From CBDVBE01 sp964543525 (lineage in GTDB: Bacteria > Fibrobacterota > Chitinivibrionia > Chitinivibrionales > JANQEN01), in contig CAZIYW010000008.1 of the NCBI GenBank assembly GCA_964543525.1, forward strand, positions 7,883 through 71,882: 64,000 nucleotides of DNA. The letters are read 5' to 3'. The first letter of the stretch is position 1. Each line of letters opens with the position of its first letter. The notes beneath the pieces are model-generated. The model saw only the letters and a program-made list of their open reading frames with translations, ran no database searches and had not been told where the DNA came from. Position numbers and translations under genes: made by a program. This document shows positions 35,992 through 42,839 of this stretch, piece by piece.

Positions 35992-36957
35992 CTAACCGCC
36001 AATGATTGTTCCCTTTTCCATCCACACCCTGCCATCGAGCCTGACAGTCGGTCCCAATATCATACCGCCAAGATGAATCGGGACATTTACGTTGCCGCCT
36101 ATTGAAATATTATCGCCGAGTGCAACATGCGCAGTACCCTTTGCCTTCTCATCTTCAAGAATATTACCGCTCACGGTTGCCGTATCAAGGGTACCGATAC
36201 CGAATTCTGCAATAGTCCGCGCATCACCGCCGTACTTGTTGAAAATCCTTCTGAGATAATTACTGCATTCGTGTTCAAATACCCGGCATATTTTCCCCGA
36301 TTTAACCTGCAGGGCAAAGGGTTTGTTGAGCGGGCCGATTAAGGAGAACGAACCCTCAAATACGATTTTACCTTCAGCCGTGCCTTCAAGCGGAGCGAGG
36401 CAGGCTTTACCGGCGGGTAAATTACCGCTGGCGCCTTTGCTTGTAATAGCGCCATCATCAGCCTTTGCATGACGTCCACCGGTCTCAAAAACCAAATCTG
36501 TTCCGGCTTCAGAGGTTATTTGTATTTTTTTAACCGAAGATAATCGCGCGGCAATGGAACGAGTATATCGCCCCAGCCGCTTCCAGTCCGTCTTCATGGT
36601 ACGGATAAATACCTCTTCAGTAATACCGGGAAGAGACGCGATACGGGTACCTTTCCGACAGGCAGCCATCCTCGCCCGGGTATTGGTTAGTGATTTTGAT
36701 GTCGGTAATACCGCAACATCAAACTGGCTGAGCCACTGATCTACCGGCATCGGCGGTTCATTCCCGTGCTCTTTCCGAGGTGAAATCTGAACCATAACTG
36801 CTTCTTTACACCGTTTTACCCCAATGTCACGGAATGCACTGCCGATAGTATAGCAGGGCGGGTCGCAGAGGATAAGTAACTGCTCATTCCTGGAGAGATT
36901 CAAACATTCTCCAAGCGCAATTTCCGCACATTCCCGGAGTTCAGCTTTACTCATCAT
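35992..36957 (-). CDS. M29-like aminopeptidase (short form)
   Basis: 321 residues. It resembles the short branch of M29-type aminopeptidases: IAEFGIGTLD (metal Glu), EDEKAKGTAHVALGDN (Glu, His) and VPIHLGGMILGPTVRLDG near the end. In relatives the last motif usually reads His-x-Asp; here it reads His-Leu-Gly-Gly, so one metal ligand may be missing. This is from family memory and should be checked by alignment. Its ATG overlaps the tgt stop by 11 bases. A second, longer M29 gene lies at 39587-40687. Confidence 0.78.
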   Translation of the reverse strand: MMSKAELRECAEIALGECLNLSRNEQLLILCDPPCYTIGSAFRDIGVKRCKEAVMVQISPRKEHGNEPPMPVDQWLSQFDVAVLPTSKSLTNTRARMAACRKGTRIASLPGITEEVFIRTMKTDWKRLGRYTRSIAARLSSVKKIQITSEAGTDLVFETGGRHAKADDGAITSKGASGNLPAGKACLAPLEGTAEGKIVFEGSFSLIGPLNKPFALQVKSGKICRVFEHECSNYLRRIFNKYGGDARTIAEFGIGTLDTATVSGNILEDEKAKGTAHVALGDNISIGGNVNVPIHLGGMILGPTVRLDGRVWMEKGTIIGG

Positions 36958-38098
36958 TTTCCTTTGCTGTAAAATTTAACATGATCGATTCTTTCCATGA
37001 TTTAAATGTTCCGTCAATGATATGATATCGCGCCTGCTTTACCAGGTCCATAAAAAAATGTACATTGTGTAATGTCAACAACCGTATCGCCAGTATCTCA
37101 CCGGCCATGAAAAGATGTCGGATATAGGCTCGCGAAAAATTTCTACATGCATAGCAGGAGCAGTTGTTATCAAGAGCGTTTGTGAAATCACGGGTATGCC
37201 GTGAATTACGAATAACCACTTTCCCCTGCCAGGTAAAGGCGCACCCGTTTCTGCCGTTTCGAGTCGGCAGCACGCAATCAAACATGTCAATGCCCCGTTC
37301 GATACACTCCAGAATATTCTGCGGCAATCCCACCCCCATGAGATAACGGGGTTTATCTCCTGGTAAGATATCGCCGGTAAAGCTTACTATGTCATACATA
37401 TCCTCGACAGCCTCACCCACGGCGAGGCCGCCTATTGCATAGCCGGGCAGATCCATTGCGATGAGCTCCCGCGCACATCGTGCCCTGAGCGACTGAGATG
37501 TACTCCCCTGGACAATGCCGAAAAGTGCCTGTGGATAACCGAAATGCGCGGGCAGCGCCGCGTGTTTTTCAACGCAACGCGCGGCCCAGGCTATAGTCCT
37601 GTCAACCGCCCGGGCAATGGCTTTTTTCCCGGCCTGCGCCGGAGGACATTCATCGAACTGCATAATAATATCCGCCCCGAGATTATGCTCGATTTCCATC
37701 ACGGTTTCAGGTGAAAAAAAATGGCGCGACCCGTCAATATGTGACTGAAACCATACCCCTTCGTCGTTAATAGATGAAATATCACGGAGACTGAAGACCT
37801 GAAATCCACCGCTGTCGGTCAGAATCGCGCCCGACCAATTTTCAAATTGATGCAACCCTCCGGCATCCCGAATCAGCTCATCGCCGGGGCGAAGGTGTAA
37901 ATGATAGGTATTAGCGAGAATAATTGAACAGCCGCAGGTACTCAGTTCCTCGGGGGACAATGACTTTACCGCGGCCTGTGTACCGACCGGCATAAAAACC
38001 GGAGTCTCAATTGTCCCGTGGGGTGTAGTAAAAATACCGGCACGGGCGGGTGATTCGTTATCTTTTCCAACACAGTCAAAACAAAAAGCAGATTTCAT
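36947..38098 (-). CDS. tgt: tRNA-guanine transglycosylase (queuine/preQ1)
   Basis: Tgt exchanges G34 in GUN anticodons for preQ1. Motifs: LTDSGGFQVFSLRDI (first catalytic Asp), YAIGGLAVGE, MFDCVLPTRNGRNG (nucleophile Asp) and the zinc site CSCYACRNFSRAYIRH. The start at 38098 (MKSAFCFDC) gives 383 residues, the normal length. A TTG-initiated frame to 38134 would add 12 residues but overlaps the upstream lipoprotein gene. All catalytic parts are intact. No queA or other queuosine genes are in the window. Confidence 0.96.
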   Translation of the reverse strand: MKSAFCFDCVGKDNESPARAGIFTTPHGTIETPVFMPVGTQAAVKSLSPEELSTCGCSIILANTYHLHLRPGDELIRDAGGLHQFENWSGAILTDSGGFQVFSLRDISSINDEGVWFQSHIDGSRHFFSPETVMEIEHNLGADIIMQFDECPPAQAGKKAIARAVDRTIAWAARCVEKHAALPAHFGYPQALFGIVQGSTSQSLRARCARELIAMDLPGYAIGGLAVGEAVEDMYDIVSFTGDILPGDKPRYLMGVGLPQNILECIERGIDMFDCVLPTRNGRNGCAFTWQGKVVIRNSRHTRDFTNALDNNCSCYACRNFSRAYIRHLFMAGEILAIRLLTLHNVHFFMDLVKQARYHIIDGTFKSWKESIMLNFTAKENDE

Positions 38099-38126
38099 GA
38101 TTACCAGAAATTCATTACCGGGAAGG

Positions 38127-39380
38127 TTACTCAATTTTTGACAGAATTACCAGTGCAATTATACTTAAAAGCGTTGTGAATATAATTAAACTGATCTTAA
38201 TCTCTTTCTGCTCAGTTAAACCGGCCTTCTTGCCAAAAGCGATATGATAGAGAACGAGTGTGACATCACCGGGATTCTCTATAGCAGAAAACTTCAGCGA
38301 TTTTAAATTATCGGCTATCTGTTGCTGGAACACAGTATCCTTCAGGGTTGTTTTAATGACATTTACATAGGTCACTTTTCCCTGCGCATCAATCATCAAT
38401 TCCAACGTTGTATTACCTTTCACCTGCGGATGATCAAACCAATATTTTTCACACAATTTCTCAAGAATTTCATTATTGCTTTTAAAAACGAGGTTCAGCT
38501 CCGCTGTATCCCGTTTGCCGGAAAGTTTCTCAGCCATACCGCGAAACCAGCTTTTTGATTTATCCGTATATTTGCTTTTTGAATGTAGTGAAGTTCTGGA
38601 CGAAGAGGCAATCTGTTTGTATCGTACAGCCTTTGCTATTGCAGCGGCTCGTGCAGCAATACTACTGCGGCCATGGGCTAAACCACGGGTATACGCTATG
38701 GTTCTGGCTGATGTAGTTTCCCTTTTTAATTGCATGGATTTTCTGTATGCTTTCATATATCGATTAATAAAGGTGCCATGTAGATCATCAGCCAGCCGAT
38801 ACACAGCATCCGAAAGTGTCAGGGCAAGTGTTTTTGCACAATCATCGGTTCTCCCGCCGAAATTTTCACCGGCACTTCCCCTGCCGGTATATGTTTTCTC
38901 AATAACGGTAGAATCGTCACTTAGAACCATCCGTACGGTTATTGTAATCTTCCCTTCATATATCCAGTATGCATCACAGCGTAATTCATCCAGTGAAACG
39001 GTAATAAGGGGTATACTGTCGGAAACTTCAACAACACTCGAGTCAAAGATAATGTAACGCCTTTTTTCCAGCTCGGTTTTCAGTCCGCTTGCAAGCCACT
39101 GCACCGGATCATTTATTGTAAGGACATTACCCAACTCCTTCCCATATGAATTTTTTATCTTACCGATTCGCTCCTTCGTTTCACGTTTATCGTCAACATG
39201 CAACAGTATCATAATTGGGTTGGTCAGCTTTACCACCGGTTTTTGTTGAAGGCCGATAGATTCATATACGGTAGGCGGGTAATGAAGCGTGACATAACGT
39301 GGACCGGTACAGCTCAAATAAACAAGGCCCAACAGACCTGCTAGAAATGTATACAGGCGGTTATGCTTTCTCTTCTTCAT
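38127..39380 (-). CDS. Lipoprotein with TonB-like C-terminal domain and C-terminal membrane helix
   Basis: 417 residues. The N-terminal signal ends in LVYLSCTGPRY, a good lipobox. The first half (about 45-210) resembles YajG-like lipoproteins (LHVDDKRETKERIG; repeated beta-alpha pattern). After a basic linker comes an AgmX/TonB-C-like domain (about 300-385: LELMIDAQGKVTYVNVIKTT, LKSLKFSAIENPG). The last 25 residues (ISLIIFTTLLSIIALVILS) are a membrane segment. A lipid anchor at one end and a membrane helix at the other is unusual. The function is unknown. It lies just upstream of tgt. Confidence 0.7.
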   Translation of the reverse strand: MKKRKHNRLYTFLAGLLGLVYLSCTGPRYVTLHYPPTVYESIGLQQKPVVKLTNPIMILLHVDDKRETKERIGKIKNSYGKELGNVLTINDPVQWLASGLKTELEKRRYIIFDSSVVEVSDSIPLITVSLDELRCDAYWIYEGKITITVRMVLSDDSTVIEKTYTGRGSAGENFGGRTDDCAKTLALTLSDAVYRLADDLHGTFINRYMKAYRKSMQLKRETTSARTIAYTRGLAHGRSSIAARAAAIAKAVRYKQIASSSRTSLHSKSKYTDKSKSWFRGMAEKLSGKRDTAELNLVFKSNNEILEKLCEKYWFDHPQVKGNTTLELMIDAQGKVTYVNVIKTTLKDTVFQQQIADNLKSLKFSAIENPGDVTLVLYHIAFGKKAGLTEQKEIKISLIIFTTLLSIIALVILSKIE

Positions 39381-39586
39381 AGCTGAAAAGTTACTTTCCT
39401 CTGATATTACATTCAGATAAAATAGTTGATTTGTCTGTAAATGCCACTCAATTAAAAAGATATATTAATTGGTTATTATCTCGCATTTGTTAATTACTAA
39501 TTGTCGGGAAATCGGGTAACACGCCATTCCGCATGAGCCTGTACTTTGCTACTCAGAAAAGTGCATTGAGTATATAACCACGGATT

Positions 39587-40687
39587 CTATATTCTGAACA
39601 CCCCATTTTCATAAATAATTTCATCGTCAGCGAAAATTGTTCCGCCCTTTTTCATGTCACATAACATATCCCAGTGAATAGTCGAACTATTCTTACCTCC
39701 TGACTCTGGCAATGACCTGCCAAGTGCAAGATGGACAGTACCGCCGATTTTCTCATCAAAAAGGATATTTTTTGTAAATCTCTTTATATTCTGATTAGTC
39801 CCTACGGCAATTTCACCGACAAACCGGGCCCCGTCATCAGTGTCCAGCAGCTTCACCAGTAATTCTTCACCCTTGGCTGCGGTAGCGTTAACGACCTTTC
39901 CCTTCTTAAAAGTCAGTCTGACATCCTCAATCTCCCTGCCCTGATATATGCCGGGGAAGCTGAACCGTATATGTCCATCCACCGAATCCTCCACCGGACC
40001 GGTAAATACCTCGCCGTCAGGAAAATTTACCTTACCGCAGCAATTAATCCATTTCCTTCCCTCCACAGAGCAGCGCAGATCCGTATCTTCGGAAACAATA
40101 CGAAGCTGTTTTTTTGAATCAAGCACAGTGCAGATGCTTTCCTGCTGTTTCTCCACCTCTTTCCACACAGCGACCGGGTCCTCTTCATAGAGCCTGCAGG
40201 CATTATACACAAACTCTTCATATTCGGGCAGTGACATATCAGCCTCCTGCGCCTCAGCATGAGTAGGAAACAGTGAAATGCAACACCGTATCTCCTTCTT
40301 TGCCCACCTGTCATAAAAAATCTCAGAATACTCTTTTTTTCCCCTGGTCTGCAGCTTCACTTTTTCAGGATCGATATTCGACAATGATTTGGTATTTTCA
40401 CTCCCTAAAAAGGTAAGAAAAACATCAAAATCCTTCACCAGAGTATAGTCACTGGCCGGGATGTACTGAATCTGGTTATTAGAGCCATATTTCAGCAGGC
40501 TCTCTTCAAGCACCTCATCAGTTATTCTTACCTGCGGCAGGGCTCCCAGTTGAACGGCACATCGATACGCAGCCCGTATTAACGGCAGGGTGGCAAGGTT
40601 CCCCCGGATATACAGCTTGTCACCTTTTTTGAGCTGGAGTGAATACTCAAGCAATACCCCGGCATGTTTATCTTCAATTTTTTGCAT
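39587..40687 (-). CDS. Aminopeptidase, M29 family (AmpS/AmpT type)
   Basis: 366 residues from ATG 40687 (MQKIEDKHAGVLLEYS), chosen because GGAG lies eight bases upstream; further in-frame starts reach 40750. The metal motifs are near the C-terminus: GEIAVGTNQNI (Glu), GGTVHLALGRSLPESGG (His) and TIHWDMLCDMKKGG (His, Asp). M29 enzymes are cobalt- or zinc-activated dimers that remove N-terminal residues, usually in the cytoplasm. It is transcribed away from the palindromic region at 40.8-41.1 kb. Confidence 0.92.
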   Translation of the reverse strand: MQKIEDKHAGVLLEYSLQLKKGDKLYIRGNLATLPLIRAAYRCAVQLGALPQVRITDEVLEESLLKYGSNNQIQYIPASDYTLVKDFDVFLTFLGSENTKSLSNIDPEKVKLQTRGKKEYSEIFYDRWAKKEIRCCISLFPTHAEAQEADMSLPEYEEFVYNACRLYEEDPVAVWKEVEKQQESICTVLDSKKQLRIVSEDTDLRCSVEGRKWINCCGKVNFPDGEVFTGPVEDSVDGHIRFSFPGIYQGREIEDVRLTFKKGKVVNATAAKGEELLVKLLDTDDGARFVGEIAVGTNQNIKRFTKNILFDEKIGGTVHLALGRSLPESGGKNSSTIHWDMLCDMKKGGTIFADDEIIYENGVFRI

Positions 40688-40800
40688 AATCATATCTCCG
40701 GAAAAAGCGTTATCTATAAATAATAAAAAATCAGACGATAAAAGATACATGATGGAAAGAAGGGGTGGCGGTATGGACCACAGGAGTTTACAAAGAGCTT

Positions 40801-40938
40801 CTCAAAAAATAAGACTGTATATGGGCAAAATGGCGGGGAAAACCATTTTACTTCCCATTCGTAAACAAACCGTCCCATTTTTGAGACGCTTTGTCTCAAA
40901 AATGGGACGGTCTTTATTTAGTAAAATGGCTTTTTGAG
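40801..40938. repeat. Nested palindromic element (MITE-like or RNA switch-like)
   Basis: Within 138 bases: outer arms CTCAAAAA (40801-40808) and TTTTTGAG (40931-40938); CCATTTTAC (40843-40851), which can pair with AAAATGG upstream (40827-40833) or GTAAAATGG downstream (40921-40929); and a core perfect 19-bp stem, 40869-40887 with 40893-40911, loop GCTTT. It lies between two divergent genes in a 505-base region without other genes. Confidence 0.7.
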
Positions 40939-41024
40939 CTTATAAAAGCCGAAAACATCTTTGTCACGATTTTTGCATAGGATATTACAATTCAATAACA
41001 AGGGTGTTGAATCTCAATTAATAG

Positions 41025-41144
41025 CTGTACGGAGAATCCCTGATTTATTATTTCGACCGAAGGGAAATTCCTTTTTCTAAGAATCAATTACTTACAGATT
41101 TCTCCTTTCGGTCGAAATGACAGTTTTATACAGTTTCCGTACAG
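41025..41144. repeat. Nested inverted-repeat element with TTTCGACCGAA arms
   Basis: Outer arms CTGTACGGA (41025-41033) and TCCGTACAG (41136-41144) are perfect 9-mers. Inner arms ATTTCGACCGAAGG (41050-41063) and CCTTTCGGTCGAAAT (41104-41118) match but for one extra base. The word TGTCATTTCGACC with GGAGAAATCT is a type of dispersed palindromic repeat known from FCB-group genomes. A related copy lies near 41.9 kb. Confidence 0.7.
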
Positions 41145-41192
41145 ACACTAATAAAAAAAGAAACGTATTTTCAGCAATAACGGATAGTAACC

Positions 41193-41786
41193 ATGGAACA
41201 ACTGCTACCTCCGGCAATAAAGCAAAAATCAGGGTATGAATTTTTTCTTAACGGGGAGCGTGATATCAATCTCTGCATAATAGATTTCTGGCGATGGGCT
41301 TTATCAAATTTAACCAGTTGTGTTACCCAGAAACTGTTCGCGGAATTTATTGTTGCCGCAGCACTCAACAGGCATACCGATGTACGAAATGAAAATGATA
41401 TTTACCATCTCGAAACGATAGGCGGTAAAAAAATTGAAGTCTTCTCTTCTGCGTATATTCAAACCTGGTCTCATAATGGACTACCCAATATATCCTTCAC
41501 GCTCAATCCCGGCTTTGATCTGTCTGTAGATTCACCCTTACAGTCAAGCGAGCGTCTCCATCTTATTGACATATTAATCTTCTGCCTGCTTCATCATCGG
41601 AATGAACACACTCTCAACCCGCTGAATCTTTCACAATGGACATTTTTTGTAATCAATTCACATCACTTTAAAAAACCTTCCGGCGAGAAAAAAAGCATCT
41701 CTCTTAACAAATTAAAACAACTCAACCCAATCGTATGCGGTTTTGAGAATTTACGACGAATTATTGAAAGTGTCGCAAGCGAATAG
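41193..41786 (+). CDS. Hypothetical protein of a nuclease-like (PD-(D/E)XK-type) family
   Basis: 197 residues: MEQLLPPAIKQKSGYEFFL, then IIDFWRWALSNLTS, AEFIVAAALN and KKIEVFSSAYIQTWSH. Relatives I recall read Glu-Val-Lys-Ser-x-Ala-Tyr-x-Gln at the last place, giving an E...E-V-K nuclease-like core. Here Lys is replaced by Phe, so if the family is a nuclease this copy may be inactive. LSQWTFFVI near residue 145 is another family landmark. It is bracketed by related short repeats (41034-41045 and 41791-41802, inverted), which suggests it arrived as a unit. No partner methylase is present. Confidence 0.65.
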   Translation: MEQLLPPAIKQKSGYEFFLNGERDINLCIIDFWRWALSNLTSCVTQKLFAEFIVAAALNRHTDVRNENDIYHLETIGGKKIEVFSSAYIQTWSHNGLPNISFTLNPGFDLSVDSPLQSSERLHLIDILIFCLLHHRNEHTLNPLNLSQWTFFVINSHHFKKPSGEKKSISLNKLKQLNPIVCGFENLRRIIESVASE

Positions 41787-41790
41787 ATAC

Positions 41791-41935
41791 AATCGGGGAT
41801 TCTTTGGGGTTTAAGAGTAATAGGGTATTGTATTATTGCGTTTAATTCATTACACATCTTTCTTACTGCTTGGTGTGTGTTCGAGAACTTAGTAAAACTG
41901 TCATCTCTCCCGCCGGTCGAAACGACAATTCAGGG
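41791..41935. repeat. Repeat remnant on the right side of the nuclease-like gene
   Basis: AATCGGGGATTC (41791-41802) is the inverted match, one mismatch, of GAATCCCTGATT (41034-41045). At about 41898-41930 the sequence, read on the minus strand, gives TGTCGTTTCGACCGGCGGGAG, close to the inner arm of the element at 41025-41144. It looks like a partial second copy. Confidence 0.5.
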
Positions 41936-41975
41936 TCTTTTTAGTGCAGGCAATACAAGGTACCTTTCACTGAGG

Positions 41976-42746
41976 TTATATATTTGCAGTAATGATCGTA
42001 CACACTTCATCATGTACCAGGCCGTTACTGGCGATATATTTCTCATGCCGGTATGATGCGGGGTTTCCGTGAAAATCGGTAAAGGCACCTCCCGCCTCCA
42101 GGACAAGTGATGCACCTGCGGAAAAATCCCATGACTTGTCGTCAAATTCAACTGCAATATCCATTTTCCCTTCAGCAACAAGGGTTAATAACGAGGTAGA
42201 CGCACCGAACATCCGGATATTAAAAACCCTTTGCCCGAGTTCAGCAAGGATCTTCGGCTTGAGAACCGGATCTTCACGAATACACGAATCATAAGAGAGG
42301 GTACAGGTGCTCATCTCCGAACGCCGGGAAACATGAATCGGTTGATCATTCTTGAACGCCCCACTCCCCTTCTCTGAAACATACAGCGCATCATCAGGCG
42401 GCATGAAAACAATCCCTGCGGCAAACTCTTCTTTATGCACGATGCCGATTGAAACGCCCCAATGCGGTATGCCGCGGATATAATTATGAGTCCCGTCAAG
42501 GGGATCGATAATCCACAGGTATTCACCATCAGACGCATCGGTACTTCCTTCTTCACAGATAATGCCATGTCCCGGAAATGTTGATTTTATTATATCAACC
42601 ACGATTTTTTCGGCACGGGTGTCAAAATCGGTAACGAGTGACCGGTCACTTTTAACAGTGACGTCTTTAACCGTGTCTGCATTTTCAAGAAGCATCCCGC
42701 CGGCTTCACGGGCGGCTTTAACGGCAATGGTAATAAGGTCTTTCAT
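41976..42746 (-). CDS. suhB: Inositol monophosphatase family protein (SuhB-like)
   Basis: 256 residues. The metal-binding signature is complete: CEEGSTDASDGEYLWIID (Glu, Asp), IDPLDGTHNYIRG (Asp-Pro-Leu-Asp-Gly-Thr) and KSWDFSAGASLVLEAGG (C-terminal Asp). Family members hydrolyse inositol phosphate or related sugar phosphates, and SuhB also works in rRNA transcription complexes in some bacteria. The symbol is given by similarity only. It lies alone downstream of polA on the same strand, 93 bases away. Confidence 0.9.
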   Translation of the reverse strand: MKDLITIAVKAAREAGGMLLENADTVKDVTVKSDRSLVTDFDTRAEKIVVDIIKSTFPGHGIICEEGSTDASDGEYLWIIDPLDGTHNYIRGIPHWGVSIGIVHKEEFAAGIVFMPPDDALYVSEKGSGAFKNDQPIHVSRRSEMSTCTLSYDSCIREDPVLKPKILAELGQRVFNIRMFGASTSLLTLVAEGKMDIAVEFDDKSWDFSAGASLVLEAGGAFTDFHGNPASYRHEKYIASNGLVHDEVCTIITANI

Positions 42747-42839
42747 GCATTAAATCCCCTTGTCAATATATGGCATAGTAATTCTATCCCCCTTCAACTT
42801 GCCACCTCCTAATTTCTTCCACTCTCCTGCGTTCTTTTA

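Noticed and set aside
38476..39057. Long plus-strand frame of 193 codons opposite the lipoprotein gene
   Set aside because: It is antisense to a gene with clear signal peptide and domain structure, and its sequence shows no recognisable motif.
40869..40911. Terminator formed by the 19-bp stem
   Set aside because: It lies between the starts of two divergent genes and no T-run follows, so it cannot serve as a normal terminator for either.
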